Shown here: positions 25,700 to 35,790 of the stretch, in pieces | Numbering within the stretch: position 1 is the stretch's first letter | Layout of the letters: each line of letters starts with the position of its first letter | DNA from: Dasypus novemcinctus | Taxonomy: Eukaryota; Chordata; Mammalia; Cingulata; Dasypodidae | Direction of reading: 5' to 3' | Assembly (NCBI RefSeq): GCF_030445035.2 | Contig: NC_080689.1 | Location: 25,511,278-25,575,277, forward strand | DNA length: 64,000 bases | Program-made: the position numbers and the translations under genes | Notes under the pieces: model-generated | Seen by the model: the letters and a program-made list of their open reading frames with translations, nothing else | Database searches by the model: none | Told to the model about the DNA's origin: nothing

Positions 25700-26640
25700 G
25701 GCCCTACCTGACAGAGTATGAAACCCTCATGCTATTCTATCTCAGAGGAAGATGGATTTGGCATCTTGTGTGAAGTTGGATGAAATCCCTATATGGCTAA
25801 CAAGATGTTGATTCTGGAAGAAATAAACTTGATTCGAATCCTGAGAATATGGTCCCACTAAGAGGACACTGGACCATAGAAGTAGAAAAGGCCAGGGGCC
25901 TGCAAAGGCTGCATTTTTCCAAAGTTGATGGGAAAGAGTATTCTTTCAATTGAACGGAAAGAGGCATTACCCTTCTTAGTTAAGTTAAAGGAGATGAAAA
26001 CAGACAATGTTTCTTTAAGGGATGTTTGGTTTGCCCTCCCCCTAGCAATAGGCATTTTAGCTAGAGTTAGAGGGAACAGCTGACTTTGAAATAGACACTA
26101 TTTAGCTTTTTCTCTTGAAGAGTATTTCAGGCTGTCCAATGACCAGCATTCATACATCCCATTGGTTCTTCTGGTGAACTGGCACTTTCTTGGGCAGTAT
26201 AGTATATTCTTTCAATGTTTGGACACTGCTAAACAAGTCTACCAGTGTGTTATTTCATTCTCTAGGAGAATGTCCCTACATTTAACTTTGCTATTTACTA
26301 TTAAATACAGGCTCAGAGTCTATGTTATATGTTAACTAATAGTTCTTGTCTGGTACATATGAAAATAATTTTTATCTGGGAGGACAGATAAGCCCAAAGG
26401 TTACAGTTTTATTGTCCTGTAGGACATTATTAGTTTTGCCTCTAACTCAGCCACTTACTTCAGGATTGCCTTCCTGGCAGGCTCTGTAACTCTTGTTTCT
26501 CAAATTTTCATTTTTGAACCAGCATTGCCATTTTACTGGTTCCCTTATTAACAGGTCAAATAAAATACTCGACATGATCATTCCATGGCTATACGAGAGT
26601 CATGATTTTAACTTTTTGAAAATTCTATTTTGACACTATT
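25700..26640 (-). pseudogene. Endogenous retrovirus relic, env/3' region
   Basis: The block 25.79-25.92 kb is clearly homologous to 62.64-62.82 kb in the same orientation ('tgattctggaagaaataaac' versus 'tgattctgggagaaataaac'; 'aaaggccaggggcctgcaaaggctgcattttt' versus 'aaaggccaggggcctccagaggctgcatttt'). In the 62-kb copy this part adjoins an env transmembrane relic. Upstream on the minus strand, 26.1-26.6 kb has short env-like fragments broken by several stops. It is thoroughly inactivated, and the surface-subunit reading is tentative. Confidence 0.45.
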
Positions 26641-28160
26641 CTTGAGTAGATTATAGTTTAATGAGAAAAGTGGACTAAAGTAATCATGATATAGCTCGTT
26701 TGTGCTGCAGTGGAATATCTAAATTACTTGGGAAGCTCAGAAGAGAAGGAGTGCTCTAAGAGCAGGGTATTAAAATGGAAATTCTCCAGATGATGAAGTG
26801 GGATGGCCCCAGCTATGGAACCTGGATGTTTGAAAGAGCACAATGTGTTCAGGACACAGCAAGGAAATGTCTAGAATTATTTGGAGGTATTTTTCAGATA
26901 ACCATGCTGGAAAATAGGAACCTGAGGGAAGTGAAAAGCTGGAGAAGGGATTTTTGAAAAGGAGGGAAAAAACAATATTATCCATTGCTTAAGGCGGTGG
27001 TTCTCAGCCTCGGGTGATTTTTTTCCACCAGGAGACATTTGGCAATATCCGGAAATATTTTTGTTGGTCATAACTGGGAGGTGCTACTCGCATCTGGTGG
27101 GTAGAAGCCAAGAATGCTGCTCCTGCACCAGCATGGGACAGGCACCCCAACAAAGAATTATCTGGCCCCAAATGTCAATAGGGCTGAGGTTGAGAAACCT
27201 TGCTCTAAAGAAATCAAAAGCCACTGAAAGTCAGGAAGTCTTGGTTCTCCTAAGTGACAGCAATTTTATTGCAGTGGTTTCTGCAGTGGCCTGAGAAGTG
27301 GAAGGTCAGTCAGGTAGTAGAGCCTGTAAGTGGAAAATTTTGAAGTATTTGGTAGTGAAGTGCTTGAGATAAGGAAGTAACATGGGAGAGGGAAGGGTTA
27401 ATGATAGGTTTTTAAGAAGGCTAATTGGTGATAGCAAGGTATTTTAAAAGCTTTGTATCATCAACTGAATTTTTCATTTAGGTATTTGATGTCTGGTGTA
27501 AATATAAGCCAAAACCTAAGCTGCTGTAGCAACAGATTTTTTGATGAAAATCTTTACAGTTCCTACATCTTAAAAAGAGGAGAAAATAGTGCTACCTATT
27601 TATGGTCATATCTCCATAATCACAAACATTTAGCAAAGGAAAATAATGAAAATACCTTAATGTCTAAAATTGGATTCCCACAATGAAATATTTTATGATA
27701 ATATTTTAGGTTGTCAACCTGTAAAGTCATATTGCATTTTTTACATAGAAATACTTAAATTATTCAAATTAGCTTATCAACTGTTTTTACTTATTAAATA
27801 CAGACATCTCATGAGTTATTTGTAATTTTATGTTACCTGTATTTGTGAGTGACTGGCCAGGAATTAAGTCCAGGGTTCCTCTCAGAACACTTCTGTTTGA
27901 GAAATGGGAGGTTTTCATTACTGAAAAGGTGTAAATGTAATGCCATTACTATCAGAATTGTCTTTTTTTTTTTTTTTTAAGATGGTTGAAGTGTTGTTTT
28001 GCCTCATGTGAGAGAGTCAAAGAACCCTGTGGCTACATGGATAGCTCTTTTCTTGTGAGAAACCTGTCAGAGGCTGTGGCTGGTGGTAAGAAGAATTCTG
28101 TTTCCATTAGCTGGTAAACAGATGCCATAGCTGGAGGATGGGGTTTCTCTTTTCATTGGC
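26641..28160. other. Intergenic stretch around a MER20
   Basis: Apart from the MER20 listed separately and a T-run at about 27963-27979, nothing is recognised. The AT-rich 27.3-27.9 kb segment has only short chance frames. Confidence 0.45.
26996..27210 (+). mobile_element. MER20 hAT DNA transposon relic
   Basis: It runs end to end: 'ggtggttctcagcctcgggtg', 'ggagacatttggcaatatccgg', 'ggaggtgctactcgcatctggtgggtagaagccaagaatgctgct', 'acaaagaattatctggccccaaatgtcaatagggctgaggttgagaaacctt'. The length is close to the about 220 bp expected. Non-autonomous, no coding capacity. Confidence 0.85.
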
Positions 28161-28163
28161 TAG

Positions 28164-28616
28164 TGTGATAGTTTGAAGCTGTATGGACCCTGGAAAAGTA
28201 TGTTCTTAAAGTGAATCATTCCTGTGGGTACACACCTGTTGAAAGTAGGGCCTTTTGATTAAGTTACTTCAGTGAAGGCATGGCCCAGGGTGGGTCTTAA
28301 TCCTCTTACTAGAACCCTTTATAAACAGGATAAATGCAGAAAGAGAAAGAAAGAGCCACAGAAGCAAGAAGCTGAAAGCAAGGAAACCCAGAAGAGAAAG
28401 AAAAGACCAGCAGATGCCACCATGTGCCTTGCCATGTGCCAGAGGAGTCCAGGATCGCTGGCAGCCAGTCTTTGGGAAGAAAGCATTGCCTGATGATGCC
28501 TTGATTTGGACATTTTCATAGCCTCAGAACTGTAAGCTTGTAAGCTAATAAATCCCCACTGTAAAAGTCAACCCATTTCTGATATATTGCTTTTGGCAGC
28601 CTAGCAGACTAAAACA
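28164..28616 (+). mobile_element. MaLR-like LTR, complete solo copy
   Basis: It starts TGTGATAGTTTGAAGC and ends 'agactaaaaca', with flanking 5-mers gctag (28159-28163) and gatag (28617-28621), four of five matching as for a decayed target duplication. Inside are 'ctttataaaca' (TATA-like, about 28318) and a polyadenylation signal 'taataaatcccc' near 28548. I recognise this LTR type as common in xenarthran genomes. No internal sequence is present. Confidence 0.65.
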
Positions 28617-28892
28617 GATAGCTTTAGCTCCAATAGCTACAAGGAACAAGTCCACCTTTTTTTTTTAAGTGGAAGCAAGTTAAGGCCATTGTAACAGTAA
28701 CAGACATGATGACATCAAGACTTCTGAGTTAGAATTCAATTTAAAAACATACTGTATGTTATTATATAGATTATAAAGAATTTTATGGGCTTATTTAGGA
28801 AACTAATCACCATTACCACATACTTTTTATTGTAAAATATATTCCCAGTCCCAAACAATCAAACTACAATTACTTTGGATCACTTATTTTTT

Positions 28893-29865
28893 TTTAATTT
28901 TTTATTGATTTTGTAAAAATATTACATTAAAAAAAATTATATGAGGTCCCATTCAACCCCACCACCCCCACCCCACCACTCCCCCCCCAGCAACACTCAC
29001 TCCCTTCATCATGACACATCCATTGCATTTGGTAAGTACATCTCTGGGCATCTCTGCACCTCATGGTCAATGGTCCACATCATGGCCCATACTCTCCCAC
29101 ATTCCATCCAGTGGTCCCTGGGAGAATTTACAATGTCCAGTGATTGCCCCTGAAGCACCATCTAGGGCAACTCCAAGTCCCAAAGGCGCCTCTACATCTC
29201 ATCTCTTCCTGCCATTCCCCATATCCATCAGCCACCATGTCTACTTTTTCCATTCCAATGCCACCTTTTCTCTGTGGGCCTTGGATTGGTTGTGTCTGTT
29301 GCACCTCTATGTCAGGAGGAGGCTCAGATTCCACATGGATACTGGATGCAATCCTCCTGCTTTCAGTTGTAGGCACTCTAGGCTCCATGGTGTGGTGATT
29401 GTCCTTCTTCAACTTCATCTTAGCTGAGTGAAGTGAGTCCAATAAATCAGATTGTAGGAGCTGGAGTCTGTTGACGCTCAGGGCCTGGCTATCCTATTGT
29501 CAGTCCAGAGATTCAAATCCCCTAAATATATCTTAAACCCCAACACCAACTACAATTCCAGTAAAGTAGGATGAAAGTCTTATGAAAAGAGATCCCATCT
29601 GAGTCCAGTTCCATCACGCAGAAACACCAGCTCCAAAGGAGGGCCATCTGACATGGCAGTGAACCCCGTCTGCCATGACCATAGAACCCGTGGGTCTCTT
29701 TAGCCCTCAAAGGAACCAACACCTGGGGATTGCATCCACTCCATCTGTCTCCCAGACTCTGCTCAGCTGTGCACAGGGGCAATCCTTCTGACAACCTCCA
29801 GACTCTTTTTAGAGACTTGTAGCATATAAACTCATTTCTGCTTTCCATTTCCCCCTTACATTAGG
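28893..29865 (-). mobile_element. LINE-1 3' end, 5'-truncated (copy A)
   Basis: A 973-bp insertion is bounded by a perfect 18-bp target-site duplication 'ttggatcacttatttttt' (28875-28892 and 29866-29883). The T-rich left end is the poly(A) tail on the minus strand. The body is non-coding and shares long blocks with copies B, C and D. The perfect duplication and moderate similarity indicate a relatively recent insertion. Confidence 0.8.
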
Positions 29866-29883
29866 TTGGATCACTTATTTTTT

Positions 29884-32800
29884 AAGACAGCTTTTACTCT
29901 AAAATCATTACACTGGTGAATTTCAGTTTTCATATTTTTCTACATTCACTGCTCTGAATGAAAGTCCAAATATGTATCAATGTGATGATAGGAAAGCAAT
30001 TTTAATAAAATGGAACAACTTTTAAAAATGGTTGGTTAATTAGCATGTCCTACTGCAGCATAGAATGGATCCTCTCTATAGATTTCCATCTCAAGAGGCT
30101 TCTCTATCTACAAAGCAATTTCTCAAAAGAGATCTGCTTTTAAGGGAAGAACAACTTTTCCTTGTATTGTCTGTGGACAATAGATCTGAAACTGCTAACT
30201 GAAATTTTTTTCCAGGGGAATATCTTGTAAAATTGACTTACTGCCCAAGTCCAATCTTAAATCTTTTATTCTAGTTATTATATATAGTTTATTATCCAGT
30301 TATTTTAAATACTTTTTGCATACATGTCTTGTAGCATTTTGTCTAACTAGCAGATGTTCAACTTCATTTTTAATCTGTCCTAAACCATGAAATTAACCTT
30401 GACCTGTGAAGTTGATATATATTCTGTCAAAGACGTCCCTGAATGTTTTCTCTCCAATGAAGAAAGAATGCAGGAGGGAGGGAGAGGCAAAATTACTCTT
30501 TACTTTGAATTTGTTAGTTTCACTTTAGAGTGTCTCTAAGGCTGTATTTTGAGAGGCTTACTAGAATGTGACTTACACAATCTTCAGCAACGTCAGAATC
30601 TTTATAACTTCATTCCTATCTTGAAACTTCACAGACGACCTGCTGATAGCCACTGAGCAAGGTTAGTATTAATCTGGCAATATATATGCCTTTCTGAAAA
30701 TATTTGTTTCTTCATTGACTAAAAACTTAAATTTTCTAGCAAAATATAAAGTTTCCAATAAGAATGCTCTATCTCAATGAAGTATATTTTAATAAATTGC
30801 TTCAACATTTAATTACTTAGTAGTATTACACAAGTATTATTCTAATTTTTCTTTCGTACATATTTTTCCAAAATAGCGTTTTTGAACCATTCAGTTCAGT
30901 GAGCCAACCATTTTTTTGTACTTAATTAATAACCTACCACATTAACCACTTAGTCTTATGAAAATATTTAATAAACTTTTCCTCCTGCCTTTTCCAAAGA
31001 AAGCATTGTTCCCTTGGAAGTTCCTGTTTAATCAGAATTGTCTTTTCAAACAGTTTTGGTAATTTTCTGTGTTCTAGAGCTCCCAAATTCAAAAAAACAA
31101 GAACTGTTTACTTTAGACATAGCATTTTCCCCTATTCTCCCCAACTCTAAAGCTGACTTGATGGTAGACACCCCATAATTTTATACCCTGTGGGTTAGAC
31201 ATAGTGGCAAATGCTTATAGAGAATCCCTCCGGGGGTACGAGTTCAGTTCTGAGGATTCAGTCCCTCCTCTAAGAGTAGCAACGGAGACTGAACCATAAA
31301 TAATAAAAGTGGGAGAAATCACAATATTATGTGGTGTGCTTAAAGGAGGTTTATGGAGAGCCCCCTTCAAGAGGTGCAGCAGCAGCAGGCCTGGCAGTTG
31401 AGTTACACTTCTGGGGAGCAGCTAAAAGGGAACGCTCTCGAAGCTAAGGCTGATTATTGCCTCTAAAATCAACTAACCTGGAGCAAGTTTCTTCACCTCT
31501 TGAAACCTGGTCTCCCTACCTGTAAGACTGAAATAATACTATTATTTACCTCACTGGATTCTTAGGAAGATAAACTAACATAATCATATAAAGAGTAAGA
31601 CCTGGCTGGCTAACAACTTCACCCTCCAGGACTGCTCTTACCTTACAAGCAGACTGCAGAGTTCAAAATTTTTTCTTTTCTCTTTCTCTCTTTTTTTAAA
31701 ACTTTGTTCTTAATGTTAAAATAATTTTCCCAGTTTTTTAGCAATAAAATGCTTCTTTAAATCCCAGTCAGGAACACTGATTTTGCTGTTTTGAGGTGGG
31801 AGCTGGGAATTACATGGAGGTACTAATTATATTAGAGCTCAATCCTTATTTCATAAATGAAGAAATAAATTACAAATTTGAAGGGGAAAAAAAAGGCATC
31901 CTTGCATTGTAAATTATAATATCTCACCATGATCACTAATACCGAAGCTTTAAAGTAAAATCCAGATCAAATTTCTAACAAAAAGAAAGAGCATAATTTT
32001 TTCAAGGAGATGGGGACAGAAAGCTTGATTGCTTTCTGACTGAAGAGTTCATTTTCCCATTATAGTTTATTAACTGGGCAATTTGTTAACTGGGTGAAAA
32101 GGATTTGAATATAGGCTTTAGGACTGAGTAGTTAACTATATAGCATATTGGTAACTATTACAGTGCTAAAGCTATCAATCATTCAGTTGCTTTCTGGAAA
32201 TAAAACACTTGGATAAATCCCACGAGGGTGGGGGTCGAGAATAAACTAACAGCAAAACCAAATATCTTGACACACACTTCCCACACTATTCCTATATGAA
32301 GGACTACAAATGTCCTGTTTTCCCTTGAGCATAATATTCTTTTCAAATAAATTCTTTCAAAAGTTGATCTAATACGGAGGACAAGCACAATGCCAGGCAT
32401 TGTGGGTACAGGGTAAGTGCTGCCCTCCTTGCCTGGAAGATAAGTAACAGTTTCGCAGTTCCAGCGTCTAGGCTAAGCACTAACAAAACATTGTATGGAG
32501 AAGTTTTGTGTTCATTTAAATTCCTCCTTCCACAAAGGCTTGAAGGGTCATGGGTAAATATGAGTTTTGGGGAGGAGAAGGATGTGAGAGTAGTTTCTAA
32601 AGGGAAATAGGTTAAACTAGATGGTTTACCTATGGTTTACCGATGGCTCGGTTTTTGACAAGTGGCAAAGAATAGGGCATTCCAGGCCCAAGGAACAACA
32701 GGTAATGACAGAGTCTGGAAATGGTGTGGCTCTGGGGAAGATTATCAGGTAGTTTGGGCTATAGCTGAAGAATAGGGTGACGCCTGGTGGAAGTGGTGGG

Positions 32801-33489
32801 AAAAGCTGGAGAAGGTGAAGACAACTGTGCTCTTGCCCGAGTGTAATGCTAGACTCATTGTGATGAGTAAAAGCAAACAACTTTGAGATGTGCTTTTACC
32901 CCTTTAGAAGTTTCCGTTGGATTGTTCACTCCTAGTGAGAAGGAGGAAGAGTCTGTTTTGTTTTTTTTTAAGTCATCCCCGCAACAGGGCAACAGTGACT
33001 GGCAAAGAAAGCAACTATCTTTGTTCTTTACTTTTAACTTTACCCAACATTTAACTTTACCCAGTGGCTATCATAGCTCTGGGTTTCTATCCCTCAGTTT
33101 TTTTGATGCAGGAATGGAATGAAAGGTATTAGAGGGGCGGGCAACCCAGCATGTTAGATAGAACACAGGAAGGGGACCACTGTAGTATCCTACTTCCTGG
33201 AGAAAGAATAAGTCAGTACCAGCTGTGGTCTTCCTCATGGAGTTGAGAGTTGGTGAGGCCTTGTACTCAGCCCAGGCTCATTTTTAGTGCAGGACTTTTG
33301 TGCTGTGTGCTGGCAATGCAGCAGTGAACACCTCTGTGTGATCCTCCTTGTGTGCCTGAATCTCAAGGTAATTTAAGCTTCTTTTATATTATTGAAGAGA
33401 CAAAGTTTCATTTGTATCCAAATCTTGTTAAGAGAGTAACCTACTATCACCCTGCATGACAGGTTTACATGTTATATCCTGGTTAAAAT
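29884..33489. other. Intergenic stretch, mostly unassigned
   Basis: AT-rich sequence with one MIR (listed). No exon-like frame and no RNA gene recognised. A GC-neutral segment at 32.4-33.3 kb also lacks recognisable content. Confidence 0.45.
31435..31620 (+). repeat. MIR SINE
   Basis: Landmarks: 'gagcaagtttcttcacctcttgaaacctggtctccctacctgtaagactgaaataatactatta' and 'ctcactggattcttaggaagataaac'. Diverged MIR core. Confidence 0.55.
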
Positions 33490-33498
33490 AAAAGCAAA

Positions 33499-34194
33499 TG
33501 GGGACATAGGGATATTATTGGGTGGGGCTTTGCAGGCTTGAGGGGGGCTAGGGTTGGGGGGATGGGTCAGATGGCCCAAGGAATTGGGGGGAGGGTTGGG
33601 GGAAGCAGATGAACATGGGAGATTGTCGGTTATGTAGTAGAAATTATAATGTTGAGAAAACTCTTTAGAAAATATAATAAGGGTTACGTGTTTAAGGTGC
33701 TTAATGGGTCATCTGGCACAGGGGCAGACTTCTAGGGAGCGTGTGAGTGCTCATCTTGTCGTAGTGTGTTATATCATTGGGTGGAGATGCATACAATGAC
33801 TGAGAAGGTGTACCCCCATCCTGGGTAGCCTGATGTTCTGTCCTCAAACATAGGGAAGGGTGTCTCTGTAGAGAATTGGTGGTTCCCAGAGGGGGAGGAC
33901 AGTCTAGTATGTCAAGCCCTCAGCATTGTTGCAAGTATCTGTGAATCTAGTCCTTCCAGCCGTGAAGCTTGGTTGTCACTGTGGGCCCTGAGAGGGGGAG
34001 AGAGAGGAAAAGAATAGATGTAAGCAGGGGTAACTAGGGGGCAATGGAAGTGTTCCACAAGATCATGCAATGATGGATATAGGACATGCTAAATTTCACC
34101 AAAAATTTATAAAAGTGTAGAGTCTAAAATGTAAACAATAATGTAACAAAAATTTTTGAAAGGTTTACAGTCTAAGATGTAAACCAAAAGAAAA
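33499..34194 (+). mobile_element. G-rich retroposon-like insertion, family not assigned
   Basis: About 700 bp begins with a very G-rich head (33.53-33.61 kb), ends in A-rich sequence, and is bracketed by a 9-bp direct repeat 'aaaagcaaa' (33490-33498 and 34195-34203). This suggests target-primed insertion, although the repeat is A-rich and could be chance. Near the end, 'gtttacagtctaagatgtaaac' resembles the preceding 'gtagagtctaaaatgtaaac', a small internal duplication. No coding capacity seen. It may be the 3' end of another LINE. Confidence 0.4.
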
Positions 34195-34203
34195 AAAAGC
34201 AAA

Positions 34204-34950
34204 CATTAGCATTATGCTGTGATCTTTAAAACCATAATTAAATGGGAGTGAAAGTGGTTGTGTAGAAGGGAATGCTTTACTAGTTTCAAATCTGTGGGGA
34301 CTGAAAGGTTAAGTATTAGTCTGATCTTTACCAAAGCTTATCTAAATACAATTAAATTTTTTATTAATAAAATTATCTTGCCTAGGCTTACCTAGTCTTG
34401 AATGCAACTTGCTGAAAGGGCAAAAAATTAAAAAAATAAAAAAATTTTAAAATGCTTGCTTACATTCTCAGGTTCCAGAGTCCTTGAATCCCAATCAGTA
34501 AGTAAAGTTGTATGGATTGCCAATATTAGCCTTTTTCTACATAAACCAGAGATTTACTTTTTAAAAATAAATAGCAGTGTATACCTTTTTAATTCTGCTC
34601 AGTACGTTGGTGGAAAATTTTGTAAATAAATTCTAGGCGAGCCTTCCCTTAAAGCAGTAATGCTCCAGGTGAGGGCGACACAAAGGGGTGTCATGAGTTT
34701 ATTTCTGAGAATTTCATTTTATTTTCATCACAGAAGGCACAGAAAGTGCAGCTGGGTAAAATTTCGTTATGTTGGGCATTCTCAGAAGATAGTGATTTTT
34801 ACCTGAATGCAACTCAGAACGGTTGAGTGGACGAAGGACCTGGAATTTTCACTCATTAAAAGGGAGCGTGAATTAAAGTGAGGTTAGGAAAACCTGGCTG
34901 CAGAAGGAGAGGTGATTAGTTTACCACAAGACCTCTGTGTTCAACGCTGC
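34204..34950. other. Spacer upstream of the CpG island
   Basis: AT-rich, unassigned. GC content rises sharply from about 34.96 kb. Confidence 0.4.
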
Positions 34951-34959
34951 GCCCCAAAC

Positions 34960-35790
34960 CAGTGTTATCGTGGGGAAAAGGCGGGTGGGCTCGGGGAGCG
35001 GGAGTGACCGGGACGGGGGTGAAGGTGAGAAGCGGGCGCGGCCGGCACCAGGGCGCGCGGGGAGGGAGCCCCGCGCGGTGGTCGTGGGGAGACACGGTCG
35101 GTCCTCGGGGGGAGGCGGCATCCGAGCAGCAATGTCCAGCGCGGGCCACGGCCTCCAGGAGGGCGCGGGTTTCTCCTCGCGTAAAGGGTGCGCGGGGCGC
35201 CCGCCGGGGGGGGGTGCTGTACCCCCGCGCTGAGGGGCGGGAGTGGCGCGACCAGTGGCCGCGGGCTCCTCCCCCGCGCCTCGCCGTCTGGGTCAGGACG
35301 CGGCGGGCGCGCGCCGGACCTGGGGACCCGCGGCCTCCGGGGCTGCTCTGCCGCCCTCCGCTTCCCCCGGGCCGTGACCGGAGACGTCCGGACCCCCACC
35401 GCAGAGAGGCCCCCGCGGAGGACACAGGTGCGGGCGGGGGGAGGGCACGCTCCGCGGCGGGGCCGGCGGGGGGCGGGGCGGCACTTCCGGCGACGGCGCT
35501 TCCGGGTCGCGCGGGCGCCCTCCGGGCCCTGCTGCCGGGTCGCTGCCGGGTGCCGGGTGCCGGGCTTCCTCCCGGCGGGACTCGCGACGGCTCCTCGGCG
35601 CAGCGTTTGCCCCAGCCCCAGCCCCGGAGGTCGCGGGTACTTCTGCCCGGCCCATCCTGCACGGGGGGCGCAGCCGGCGGGCGGGGTGTCGCCGCGGCCC
35701 GGTCCGCAGACCCCGAGGAGTTTCTGCTGGAAATAGCCGTGCCTCGACCTCCGCCTCCTGAGTTAACTTTTCCGCCTTGACTCTGGGGAG
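34960..35790 (+). promoter_or_regulatory. RMDN2: CpG island, probable RMDN2 promoter and first exon
   Basis: About 830 bp of very GC-rich, CpG-dense DNA stands alone in an AT-rich window, the signature of an unmethylated mammalian promoter. Two ETS-type sites (ACTTCCGG at 35483-35490; GCTTCCGGG at 35499-35507) sit just after a GC box (ggggcggggcgg, about 35469-35480), typical of sequence around a CpG-island start site. The coding part of RMDN2 begins about 10 kb downstream on the same strand, so a non-coding first exon here is the simplest reading. Possible splice donors are AAG|GTGAGA after 35024 and CAG|GTGCGG after 35427. Which one is used, and whether an antisense transcript also starts here, cannot be told. 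Long open frames on both strands reflect scarcity of A/T stop codons. Confidence 0.7.

Noticed and set aside
24790..29848. Several open frames of about 100 codons in LINE-1 copies A and B
   Set aside because: They lie in the non-coding 3' part of the LINE-1 family; different copies break the frames differently.
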